Position numbers and translations under genes: made by a program. The notes beneath the pieces are model-generated. The model saw only the letters and a program-made list of their open reading frames with translations. It did no database searches and had not been told where the DNA came from. From positions 2,501 to 40,898 of the forward strand of contig REEJ01000326.1 of NCBI GenBank assembly GCA_007695125.1: 38,398 nt of DNA, written 5' to 3'. This DNA comes from Trueperaceae bacterium (lineage in GTDB: Bacteria; Deinococcota; Deinococci; Deinococcales; Trueperaceae). Shown here one piece after another: positions 22,316 to 30,116 of this stretch. Each line of letters begins with the position of its first letter. Position 1 is the stretch's first letter.

Positions 22316-23371
22316 ATGCCGACACCATCGCGACGACGCCAGACTCGACCGGACGCTCCGGAAGCGCCCGACGCATCGGACGCGCCGGCCGTTTCGACGC
22401 CTCGGCGCCGTGCCACCATCCACGACGTCGCCGAGCACGCTGGCGTCTCGATCGGCACCGTCAGCCGCGCACTCAACGACCGCGCCGGGGTCCATCCCGA
22501 CACGCGCCTACGCGTGCTCGCGAGCGCCGCTGCGCTCACTTACGACCCCGACAAGGCCGCGCGTGAACTCTCCAACCGGCGCGCCGTCGACATCGCACTC
22601 AGCGTGGCGCACGGCTATCGCCGCCTCACGCCGTTCTTCGGGCTGTTCCTGCAGCACCTCTCCGAGCAGCTCGCCGTCGAAGGTCTCCAGGTGCGCGAGG
22701 TCGCCAGCGGCGACGACGGCCTACCCGTGCGCGACGCCGACGCGTTCGTGCTGCTCGACGCACACCCCGACGACCCCCGCATCGGGCACCTCGCCCGCTC
22801 GGGGCGGGCGTTCGTGCTCGTGGGGCACGCGCACGACGTGCGCTGCGTCGCCGCGGACGACGTGGCCGGCGGCCGCATCGCGGCCGAGCACCTGCTGCGC
22901 CTCGGGCACGTCGACAGCGTTCACCTCACGGCCGATCTGCACGCCCAGGCCTTCGCCGACCGCGCACACGGCTTCGCCGCCGCCTTCGAGGCGGCCGGCG
23001 CCGACCAGCCGACGACCATCGTCGCCGACGACGCCTCCACCCTCGGCGGTTACCGCGCGATGCGCGCCCACCTCGAGGGCGGGACGCGACCAGGCGCGGT
23101 GTTCGCCGCCACCGACGAGCTCGCCATCGGCTGCGTCACGGCTGCGGCCGACCTCGGCCTGCGCGTCCCGAGCGACCTCTCCGTCGTCGGCTTCGACGAC
23201 CTGCCGGAGCTCGGCGCGCGCCTGACGACCGTGCGCCAAGACATCGCGCTGCTCGCGCGCGAGACCGTCACCCTGCTGCACGAGGCGCTGGCGGGCGCCG
23301 CTGTCCGCGCCGTGCGGCTGCCCGTGACCCTGGTCAGCCGCGGCACCACCGCCGAGAGGAGGAACCGTTAG
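22316..23371 (+). CDS. LacI family transcriptional regulator
   Basis: The 351-residue regulator has an N-terminal helix-turn-helix and hinge (about residues 33-85: ATIHDVAEHAGVSIGTVSRALN, then YDPDKAARELSNRRA) and a periplasmic-binding-protein-like effector domain ending with ATDELAIGC and SVVGFDDLPE. It carries an unusual Pro/Ala/Asp/Arg-rich, probably flexible extension of about 32 residues before the helix-turn-helix. GGGGGGAGG sits just before the ATG at 22316; an in-frame extension upstream would run through the promoter and operator and is rejected. The sugar-uptake genes start 92 nt downstream, so it probably controls them and itself. The effector sugar is unknown. Confidence 0.93.
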   Translation: MPTPSRRRQTRPDAPEAPDASDAPAVSTPRRRATIHDVAEHAGVSIGTVSRALNDRAGVHPDTRLRVLASAAALTYDPDKAARELSNRRAVDIALSVAHGYRRLTPFFGLFLQHLSEQLAVEGLQVREVASGDDGLPVRDADAFVLLDAHPDDPRIGHLARSGRAFVLVGHAHDVRCVAADDVAGGRIAAEHLLRLGHVDSVHLTADLHAQAFADRAHGFAAAFEAAGADQPTTIVADDASTLGGYRAMRAHLEGGTRPGAVFAATDELAIGCVTAAADLGLRVPSDLSVVGFDDLPELGARLTTVRQDIALLARETVTLLHEALAGAAVRAVRLPVTLVSRGTTAERRNR

Positions 23372-23422
23372 CACGACGCCACCATCGTGACGACCGTACG
23401 CACCACGCCACGCCTCACCACG

Positions 23423-23451
23423 CCACACCACGGCACTCCACACCACGGCAC
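23423..23451 (+). repeat. Two-copy CA-rich direct repeat in the binding-protein leader
   Basis: CCACACCACGGCAC occurs at 23423-23436 and again at 23438-23451, one base apart, within a CA-rich stretch that continues back to about 23398. AAGGAG (23453-23458) follows directly and serves the ATG at 23464. Confidence 0.8.
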
Positions 23452-23463
23452 GAAGGAGATCAC

Positions 23464-24687
23464 ATGCGACGCATCCTCATCGGCACGCTCGTCCTCGCCC
23501 TGTTCGGCGGCGCCCTCGCGCAGCAGATCCGCATCATGGGCTACGGCGGCCAGGACCCGGCCATCCTGGTCCGTCTGCTCGACGACGTGATCGGCGCCGA
23601 GCTCGCGGCCGAGGGCATCACCCTCAGCTACGAGCCGCTCGAGGGCGACTTCAACGCCGCGCTCTTCAACGCCCTCTCGGCCGGCACCGCCGCCGACATC
23701 TTCTACATCCCCGTCGAGACCGCACCCGGCATCATCGCCACGGGCAAGGTCCTCGCGCTCGACGGCCTGATCGACACCGACGCCTTCATCGACACGCTCG
23801 TCGAGGCCTACACCGTCGACGGCAGCGTCTACGGCATCGCCAAGGACTTCAACACGCTGGCGATCTTCTACAACCTCGACCTGTTCGAAGAGGCCGGCGT
23901 CGAGGTCCCCAACGAGACCGACACGTGGGAGACCTTCGCCGACAAGCTGCGCGGCGTCGCCGCCCTGGACGACGACGTCTACGGCGCCTGCTTCCCCGCC
24001 GGCTTCGACCGCTTCGGCGCGTTCGCGTTCGCGACCGGTTGGCAGACCTTCGACGACGGCGGCGCGACCAACCTGCTCGACCCGGCGTTCGTCGAAGCGG
24101 TCACCTGGTACACCGACTTGGTGCGCGAGGGCGTCGCGATCCAACCCTCCGACATCGGACAGGGCTGGACCGGCGGTTGCTTCGCGACCGACAACGTAGC
24201 CGTGGCCATCGAGGGCGCCTGGATGCTCGGCTTCCTGCGCAACGAGGCCCCCAACCTGCAGTACGGCAGCACCTTCATGCCCATCGGGCCGTCGGGCGAG
24301 CGCGGCAACTTCCTCTACACCGTCGCCTACGGCATCAACACCGACTCGCCCAACCGCGATGCCGCCGTCCGCGTGCTCGAGGCCCTCACCAGCCCGGCCG
24401 CTCAGCAGTGGGTGCTCGAGGAGGGTCTCGCGATCCCCAGCCGCACCGAGCTGGCCGACAACCCGTTCTTCCTCGAGGAGACGGCCGAGGCGCAGGCCAA
24501 TGCGACCGTCTTCCGCGGCGCGGCCGACGGCAACGTCCTGGGCTTCCAGTTCGGCAACATCGGCACGGACTGGATGACCCCCGTCAACGACGCCCTTGTG
24601 GCGATCATGACCGGTCAAGCCTCCGTCGACGACGCCCTGACCGAGGCCCAGCGGGACCTGAACGCCCTGCTCGACCGGGCCCGCTGA
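23464..24687 (+). CDS. Sugar ABC transporter substrate-binding protein
   Basis: A 407-residue extracytoplasmic solute-binding protein of family 1 (MalE-like). The N-terminal signal peptide MRRILIGTLVLALFGGALA is followed by QQ, suggesting cleavage after ALA; there is no lipobox cysteine. Typical features are the Asp/Ala-rich first lobe (AGTAADIFYIP), IAKDFNTLAIFYNLDLFEEAGVEVP, VAIEGAWMLGFL and the C-terminal ALVAIMTGQASVDDALTEAQRDLNALL. AAGGAG lies five nt upstream of the ATG. It is the first transporter gene after the LacI regulator and is followed by two permeases. The ligand is likely an oligosaccharide, from the family and the debranching-type enzyme downstream, but this is not shown. Confidence 0.93.
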   Translation: MRRILIGTLVLALFGGALAQQIRIMGYGGQDPAILVRLLDDVIGAELAAEGITLSYEPLEGDFNAALFNALSAGTAADIFYIPVETAPGIIATGKVLALDGLIDTDAFIDTLVEAYTVDGSVYGIAKDFNTLAIFYNLDLFEEAGVEVPNETDTWETFADKLRGVAALDDDVYGACFPAGFDRFGAFAFATGWQTFDDGGATNLLDPAFVEAVTWYTDLVREGVAIQPSDIGQGWTGGCFATDNVAVAIEGAWMLGFLRNEAPNLQYGSTFMPIGPSGERGNFLYTVAYGINTDSPNRDAAVRVLEALTSPAAQQWVLEEGLAIPSRTELADNPFFLEETAEAQANATVFRGAADGNVLGFQFGNIGTDWMTPVNDALVAIMTGQASVDDALTEAQRDLNALLDRAR

Positions 24688-24748
24688 GGGCCCGCCCGTT
24701 GAGGGCCCCGCCCGCTGAGGCCCGCCCGCTGAGGAGCACCCGCTGAGG
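24679..24748 (+). repeat. Five-copy tandem repeat of the stop-codon region
   Basis: The 11-mer GCCCGCTGAGG, which holds the last codons and stop of the binding-protein gene, starts at 24679 and recurs at 24694 (one mismatch, GTTGAGG), 24710, 24724 and 24738 (first base changed). Spacing is 14-16 nt. The copies follow the stop directly and precede the hairpin at 24769. Confidence 0.85.
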
Positions 24749-24768
24749 CGCACCTAGGCAGGACACGT

Positions 24769-24795
24769 GTGGGGCGCGTCAAGAGCGCGCCCCAC
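24769..24795 (+). terminator. Strong intercistronic hairpin between binding protein and permease
   Basis: GTGGGGCGCG (24769-24778) pairs perfectly with CGCGCCCCAC (24786-24795) around a 7-nt loop. There is no U tract and the operon continues, so it is better read as a 3'-end stabiliser or partial terminator that keeps binding-protein mRNA in excess over permease mRNA, as is usual for such operons. Confidence 0.65.
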
Positions 24796-24859
24796 CTCCA
24801 CCACCTCGCGGCGCACGGCCTCGACAGGCCGAGTCGCCACCCACCCTGGGGGCCCACTC

Positions 24860-25969
24860 GTGAAGACGAAACGAGTCGACGCCGTCGCGGCGTACCTGTT
24901 CCTGTCGCCCTTCCTCATCCTGCTCGGGATCTTCTTCGTCTATGCCACCGGCAGGGCCGTCTATTTCAGTTTCACCGACTACGACCTCTTCCGACCACCG
25001 AACTGGGTCGGCCTGCGGAACTACGTCGCTCTCTTCAACGACGCGCTCTTCCTGAGCGCCCTGCGCAACTCGATCCTGTTCGCGGTCATCGTCACGGTGA
25101 TCCAGACGTTCCTGGCGCTCGTCATGGCGTCCGTCCTCAACCAGAAGGTGCGCGGGATCGGCTTCTTCCGAGCGGCCTTCTACATGCCCAGCATCACGAG
25201 CTCCGTGGTCATCACGCTCATCTTCCTGTGGATGTTCCAGCGCCGCGGCCTCATCAACTACCTGAACGAGACGCTGCAGCGCTCGCTCCCGATCCTGCTC
25301 GCCTTCGTGCTCGTCGTGGTCGCGGTGCAGGTCGCACAGGTCGCCTGGGAGCGCAGACGCTCGCTGCCCGCCACCTGGACCGACCCGGCGCTGCTCGTGG
25401 TGTCGCTGCTCGTCGCCGGCGGCGCCACCTGGCTGCTGGTCACCACCGGCGTGCTGAGCCCACGAGACGTGCCACCCGTCGACTTCATCTGGCTCCAGAC
25501 CCGCGACACCATCCCGAGCGGCGCACCCTTCTGGCTCGCCGTGCCCATCCCGCTCGCGGCGATCATGATCCAGAACGTCTTCACGACCATCCCGACCTTC
25601 ATGCTCATGTACCTCGCCGCGCTCCAAGACGTGCCCAAGAGCCACTACGAGGCGGCCTCGATCGACGGTGCCAACGCGACGCAACAGTTCTTCCGCATCA
25701 CCATCCCGTCGGTCGCACCGGTCACCTTCCTCGTCCTGACCCTGTCGATGATCGGCACGCTGCAGATGTTCGACCAGGTCGCGATCTTCGGCGACGCCGC
25801 GCCGCTGCGGTCGGTGGTCACGCTGGCGTACTTCGTCTACAACCGGATGTTCCCAGGCGCGCAGACGCCCGAGGTCGGCTTCGCCGCAGCTGGGGCGATG
25901 TTCCTGGCCGTGCTCACGCTCGCCGTCGTGCTGCTCCAGCGCCGACTGGTCCGCAGCGAGGGGTACTGA
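24860..25969 (+). CDS. Sugar ABC transporter permease, MalF-like, with two extra helices
   Basis: The 369-residue inner-membrane subunit starts KTKRVDAVAAYLFLSPFLILLGIFF, a typical UgpA/MalF-type helix 1. It has the EAA motif YEAASIDGANATQQFFRITIP (Tyr263) that docks onto the ATPase. Between GLINYLNE (near residue 130) and the EAA loop lie about 133 residues; ordinary family members have about 57. The added part contains two clear hydrophobic segments (about residues 141-160 and 175-195) and a loop with WLQTRDTIPSGAPFW. The GTG at 24860 is chosen for the family N-terminus; an upstream in-frame start would lie in the hairpin. The next permease starts one nt after the stop. Confidence 0.9.
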   Translation: MKTKRVDAVAAYLFLSPFLILLGIFFVYATGRAVYFSFTDYDLFRPPNWVGLRNYVALFNDALFLSALRNSILFAVIVTVIQTFLALVMASVLNQKVRGIGFFRAAFYMPSITSSVVITLIFLWMFQRRGLINYLNETLQRSLPILLAFVLVVVAVQVAQVAWERRRSLPATWTDPALLVVSLLVAGGATWLLVTTGVLSPRDVPPVDFIWLQTRDTIPSGAPFWLAVPIPLAAIMIQNVFTTIPTFMLMYLAALQDVPKSHYEAASIDGANATQQFFRITIPSVAPVTFLVLTLSMIGTLQMFDQVAIFGDAAPLRSVVTLAYFVYNRMFPGAQTPEVGFAAAGAMFLAVLTLAVVLLQRRLVRSEGY

Positions 25970-25970
25970 T

Positions 25971-27413
25971 ATGGCGACCCCCTCCTCCGTCACACTGACG
26001 ACGCGCGAGCAGCGCGCGTTCGAGCATTGGCAGGCGCGCCGCCGCTGGGCGCGAGCGGGCCTCATCTACGCCCTGATGCTGCTGTTCGCGATCGTGTTCG
26101 TAGGGCCGCTCATGTTCGCGGCGATCTCCAGCCTGCGGACCGATCCGCTCGAGTACCCACCGAGCGTGGTGATCCCGCAGCTCCAACCCAGCAACTGGTC
26201 GGCCGCGGCCCGGCTCGGCCTGGCGGGCAACGGCGATCGCTGGTTCGGCGGCTTCGCACCCGGCGCCGTCGTGCCCTTCGAGATCGCCTACTTCGTCCCG
26301 GCTGGCGTCGACGTGGTCGAGCCCGAGGTCGAGGTCCCGCGCCGCAGGCCCGGGGCGGGGCTCGGTGCCGTGCTGGCCATCGAGTTCGCGGCGGACTACG
26401 CCAGCGTGAGCGCGCTGGAGCGGCGCCCCGACGTCCCCATGACGGTCGACACCGACGACGGCGTGATCGAGGGCCGCAAGGTGGGGTTCGCGTTCACCAT
26501 CAGCTACGAGGGCGAGGGACCCGAGATCGACCGGCTTCCGCTCGACGTCACCGCCGTCGTGGGCATGCGCTACCTCGAGTCGACGCTGACCGCCAGCCGG
26601 CTCGAGCGCCGGGGCCGCACCGCGTCGTTCAACAACGTCGCACCCGGCGTCCTCGGCTACGTGCTCCGGAACTACGTCCGCGTGTTCAGCGAGGTCCGCA
26701 GCCCAGCCACGCGCCAGAGCCTCTTCCTGGCCTGGATCGGCAACAGCTTCAGCTACGCCGCCGTGCGCATCGTGGTGACGCTCCTGATCGCCTCCATGGC
26801 GGGCTACGCGCTCGCACGGCTGCGCTTCCGCGGGCGCGAGCTGATCTTCATGCTGGTGCTGTTCTCGCAGATGGTGCCGTTGCAGGTGCTCTTCATCTCG
26901 AACTACCTGGTGCTGCGCGACGGCATCGTGACGATCGGCGGCTTCACGCTCTCGAGCCTCTGGGGCTACCCCGGCGGCATGCTCAACAGCCTCACCGGCC
27001 TCGTGTTCGTGACCGCCTTGAACGCCGGTGCCGTGTTCATCATGAAGCAGTTCTTCGAATCGATCCCGCGCGAGGTGGAAGAGGCGGCGATGATCGACGG
27101 CGCCAGCCACTGGCGCCGGTACTGGAACGTCGTGCTCCCCATGGCGCGGCCCGCGCTCGGTGCGCTCACGATCCTGACCTTCCAGGGGGCCTGGAACGAC
27201 TTCTTCTGGCCCTTCATCGTGCTCACCAGCCCCGAGAACGTGAAGACGCTGCCGATCGGCCTGCTGTCGTTCCGCAACACGTACGGCGCCGTGGGCGATT
27301 GGGGCCTGATCCTGGCGGGCGCCGTGATGAGCGCCATCCCCGTGATCATCCTGTTCGTGGTGTTCCAGCGCTACTTCATGGAGGGGGTGTCGTTCGGCGG
27401 CGGGAAGGAGTGA
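25971..27413 (+). CDS. Sugar ABC transporter permease, MalG-like, with large outer-face insert
   Basis: The 480-residue protein is far longer than the roughly 280 residues usual for this family. Helix 1 (about 29-52) is followed by SSLRTDPLEYPP, as expected. NWSAAARLG near residue 74 looks like the usual start of the conserved loop, but the matching NYVRVFSEV appears only at residue 234, so about 160 residues are inserted. The insert is rich in alternating charged and beta-type residues and in Val, without membrane segments. The rest is normal: NSFSYAAVRIVVTLLIASMAGYALAR, the EAA motif EEAAMIDGASHWRRYW and the C-terminal RYFMEGVSFGGGKE. MalG-type topology puts the insert outside the membrane, near the binding protein. 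Confidence 0.92.
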   Translation: MATPSSVTLTTREQRAFEHWQARRRWARAGLIYALMLLFAIVFVGPLMFAAISSLRTDPLEYPPSVVIPQLQPSNWSAAARLGLAGNGDRWFGGFAPGAVVPFEIAYFVPAGVDVVEPEVEVPRRRPGAGLGAVLAIEFAADYASVSALERRPDVPMTVDTDDGVIEGRKVGFAFTISYEGEGPEIDRLPLDVTAVVGMRYLESTLTASRLERRGRTASFNNVAPGVLGYVLRNYVRVFSEVRSPATRQSLFLAWIGNSFSYAAVRIVVTLLIASMAGYALARLRFRGRELIFMLVLFSQMVPLQVLFISNYLVLRDGIVTIGGFTLSSLWGYPGGMLNSLTGLVFVTALNAGAVFIMKQFFESIPREVEEAAMIDGASHWRRYWNVVLPMARPALGALTILTFQGAWNDFFWPFIVLTSPENVKTLPIGLLSFRNTYGAVGDWGLILAGAVMSAIPVIILFVVFQRYFMEGVSFGGGKE

Positions 27414-27427
27414 CGCCGCAGGCCTGG

Positions 27428-27433
27428 TAGATT
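27428..27433 (+). promoter_or_regulatory. Possible -10 element for the debranching-type glycosidase
   Basis: TAGATT lies in the 98-nt gap after the permease gene and would give a leader of about 70 nt that contains the GGAG ribosome site before 27512. No good -35 is seen, so the gene may also be read from the transporter operon. Confidence 0.35.
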
Positions 27434-27511
27434 CGACACGCCGACGCCGGCCCGACGCCGCGCGCACACCGGCCGTGTCGTCGCAGAGGCGCACCACCAC
27501 CTGGAGCAGCC

Positions 27512-29422
27512 ATGGACTTCCGCCGCAACGTCGTGCTCAAGGAGCACTACACCTTCTTCGTCGCCGATGCCGACGGGCACGCCCGCAGCGCCGAGCACGG
27601 GCTCTACAACCGCGATACGAGGTTCCTGTCGCGCTACGCCTGGCGCTGGCTGCCGGCCGACGCCGGTGAGTTCCAGACGTTGGTGGCGCTCAGCCAGCGA
27701 CCCGACCGGTTCGACGGCCACTACGCCCTGATCGCCGGTCCATCGCAGCTGCTGGCCGTGCGGCGCCGCACGTTCGTCACCGCCACCGGCATGCGCGACG
27801 AGCTGGACGTGGCCAACACGTCCATGGAGCGCCGATCCCTCAGCCTCGAGCTCGACGTGGCGGGCGACTTCGCCGACCTGTTCGAGGCGCGTGGCTGGCA
27901 TCACATCGAGCGCTCCGCACCGGACGCCGACGCGTCCGGCACCACGCTGCACCTCGCTCACAGCGCCAGCGACGGCGTCCACCAAAGCGTGACGCTGCGC
28001 TTCGACGAGCTGGCGGCCGCACGCCCCGACGGTGCCGATTGGGAGTTGTCGCTCGCGCCGGGCGAGAGCGTCCGCCTGAGCGTGGCGCTCGACGTCGACA
28101 ACCCCCTCGACGTCGCGCCGCACGCCCCGATCGCGTATGACGCCTGGCGTGCGAGCTTCCAGCCGCTCCCCGAGGCGCCTGATCCGCGCGTGCTGGCGCG
28201 AGCGATCGACGACCTCCGTGGCCTCCTCCTCTTCACCCCCGAGGGACCGCTGCTCGCTGCGGGCATCCCGTGGTTCGTCGCGGCGTTCGGCAGGGACGCG
28301 CTCATCGCAGCGCACATGCTGCTGCCGCACCGTCCCGACGTGGCCGAGGGCACCCTGCGCTTCCTCGCGGCCCGGCAAGGCCGCGAGCACGACACCTTCC
28401 GCGCCGAGGCGCCTGGCAAGATCCTGCACGAAGTGCGCTACGGCGAACTCTCGCGCGTGGGCCGGGTGCCCCACACCCGCTACTACGGCACGGTCGACGC
28501 CACGCCACTGTTCGTGACGCTGCTCGAGGCCCATCGCCAGGCGGTCGGCGACGACGCGCTGGTGCGCGCGCTCAGGCCCGCGTGGGAAGCCGCGTTGGCG
28601 TGGATGACGAACGACGGCGACGCCGATGGCGACGGGTTCCTCGAGTTCGCTCCGGCGGCGCCCGGCGAGGGGCTGACGGTGCAGTCGTGGAAGGACTCCG
28701 GCGACTCGATGAGCCATGCCGACGGCAGCCTGGCCGAGGGCGCCATCGCCGTATCGGAGGTCCAGGGGTACGCCTTCGCGGCGTATCGCGCCGCGGCGGG
28801 CTGGTACCGCGACCTCGGCGAGGACGCGCAGGCGGACGCCTGGCAAGCCCGCGCCGACACGCTCAGCACACGCTTCCACGAGGCCTTCTGGCTCGACGAC
28901 CTCGGCACCTACGCGATGGCGCTCGACGGGGCGAAGCGGCCCCTGCGCGTCCACAACTCCGACGCCGGTCACCTGCTGTGGAGCGGCATCGTGCCCGAAC
29001 GCCAGGCGGAGCGCCTGGTGCGCTCCCTGCTCGGGCCCGAGACATGGTCAGGCTGGGGCGTTCGCACCCTCGGCGCGAGCGAGGTCCGCTACAACCCGGT
29101 CAGCTACCACAACGGCTCGGTCTGGCCCCACGACACCGCGCTGTTCGCCGCGGGTCTGGCCGCGTACGGCTACCTGGACGAGGCGCGCACGATCGTCGAG
29201 GCCACCTACGCGCTCGCGGCCGAGCAGTCCGACCTACGACTGCCCGAGCTCGTCGCCGGCTACGAGCGCGACGACCGACCGCCCGTTCCGTACCCGGTGG
29301 CCTGCCGGCCGCAGGCCTGGGACGCGGCGGCGCTGATCTACCTGCTCGGCATCGACGTCAGGCCAGGCGCCGCAGCGTCCCGAGCACCACGGCGACCGCC
29401 CGCTCCGCCGCCACCACGGTGA
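27512..29422 (+). CDS. Glycogen-debranching/amylo-alpha-1,6-glucosidase family glycosidase
   Basis: The 636-residue protein has the N-terminal beta-sandwich of bacterial/archaeal debranching enzymes (VLKEHYTFFVADADG, GLYNRDTRFLSRYAW; residues about 1-195). A C-terminal six-hairpin (alpha/alpha)6 barrel follows, with AGIPWFVAAFGRDALIAAHML, GKILHEVRYGEL, YYGTVDATPLFV, SWKDSGDSMSH, NPVSYHNGSVWPHDTALFAAGL and CRPQAWDAAALIYLLG. These are the conserved acidic and aromatic regions of the MGH1-like clan. No signal peptide is seen, so it should act in the cytoplasm on imported or stored glucan; it may act on another glucoside. GGAG precedes the ATG. The last 65 nt overlap the 3' end of the convergent nucleosidase gene, giving a Pro/Arg-rich tail. 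Confidence 0.88.
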   Translation: MDFRRNVVLKEHYTFFVADADGHARSAEHGLYNRDTRFLSRYAWRWLPADAGEFQTLVALSQRPDRFDGHYALIAGPSQLLAVRRRTFVTATGMRDELDVANTSMERRSLSLELDVAGDFADLFEARGWHHIERSAPDADASGTTLHLAHSASDGVHQSVTLRFDELAAARPDGADWELSLAPGESVRLSVALDVDNPLDVAPHAPIAYDAWRASFQPLPEAPDPRVLARAIDDLRGLLLFTPEGPLLAAGIPWFVAAFGRDALIAAHMLLPHRPDVAEGTLRFLAARQGREHDTFRAEAPGKILHEVRYGELSRVGRVPHTRYYGTVDATPLFVTLLEAHRQAVGDDALVRALRPAWEAALAWMTNDGDADGDGFLEFAPAAPGEGLTVQSWKDSGDSMSHADGSLAEGAIAVSEVQGYAFAAYRAAAGWYRDLGEDAQADAWQARADTLSTRFHEAFWLDDLGTYAMALDGAKRPLRVHNSDAGHLLWSGIVPERQAERLVRSLLGPETWSGWGVRTLGASEVRYNPVSYHNGSVWPHDTALFAAGLAAYGYLDEARTIVEATYALAAEQSDLRLPELVAGYERDDRPPVPYPVACRPQAWDAAALIYLLGIDVRPGAAASRAPRRPPAPPPPR

Positions 29423-30116
29423 AGGCGCGGAAGTCGACCTCGGCGTCGTGGTCGGCGGTGTCGGACACGCTCCGCACCACCACCCACGGCAACCCCCAGC
29501 GGGCGCATACCTGCGCGACGGCGGCGCCCTCCATCTCGGCGCAGCTCGCCTCGAACCCAGCGCGCAGGGCCGTCACCCGTGCGGGGTCCGCGACGAACAC
29601 GTCGCCGGACGCCACGCGCCCCGTCATCGCCCGCACACCGTCGCGCTCCGCGACATCCCGAGCGGCCGCCAGCGCCGCGTCGCGCAGCGCCACATCGGCC
29701 TGCCAGACGCGCGGCTCGCCCGGCACTTCACCCAGCTCGTAGCCGAGACCGGTGACGTCGACGTCGTGCTGCACGGCGTCGACGCTGACGACGAGGTCGC
29801 CGACCCGAAGCGCGGGGTCGACGCCCCCGGCGACGCCGGTCACGATCACACGCGCCACGCCGGCGGCGGCCAGCGCCTGCGCCAACGCGGCCGCGTTCAC
29901 CTTCCCGATGCCGCAGGTGGCCATGACGACGCGAACGCCCTCGAGGACGCCGTGCACCAGCTCGAACGGACCCTGGCGCGAGCGCGTCACGTCGTGCGCG
30001 AGCGCGAGCAGACGCTCGAGTTCCTCCGGCATCGCGCCGATCAGGCCGACGGCGCCGGGCCCGGCGCCCAGCGGCGACCGCGGCGCCGGCCGGCGCTCGG
30101 CCGAGGCCGCGCTCAC
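29358..30116 (-). CDS. 5'-methylthioadenosine/S-adenosylhomocysteine nucleosidase
   Basis: Cleaves methylthioadenosine and S-adenosylhomocysteine to adenine plus the thioribose, which recycles products of SAM-dependent methylation. The 252-residue protein shows LIGAMPEELERLL (catalytic Glu loop), CGIGKVNAA, VTGVAGGVDPALRVGDLVVS, SGDVFVAD, CAEMEGAAVAQVC and VRSVSDTADHD (catalytic Asp), the full MTAN signature set. The GTG at 30116 overlaps the stop of the upstream membrane-protein gene (GTGA). About 20 N-terminal residues precede the family start. Futalosine hydrolase MqnB is a relative and a possible alternative, but the AMPEE start favours MTAN. It fits with metH in methionine recycling. Confidence 0.92.
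   Translation of the reverse strand: MSAASAERRPAPRSPLGAGPGAVGLIGAMPEELERLLALAHDVTRSRQGPFELVHGVLEGVRVVMATCGIGKVNAAALAQALAAAGVARVIVTGVAGGVDPALRVGDLVVSVDAVQHDVDVTGLGYELGEVPGEPRVWQADVALRDAALAAARDVAERDGVRAMTGRVASGDVFVADPARVTALRAGFEASCAEMEGAAVAQVCARWGLPWVVVRSVSDTADHDAEVDFRAFTVVAAERAVAVVLGTLRRLA

Noticed and set aside
24679-24748. CRISPR-like array
   Set aside because: Units are 11 nt with 3-5 nt spacers and no cas genes are present; it is an ordinary short tandem repeat.
24767-24859. Longer N-terminus for the MalF-like permease
   Set aside because: The extension would be translated from inside the perfect hairpin and is not family sequence.
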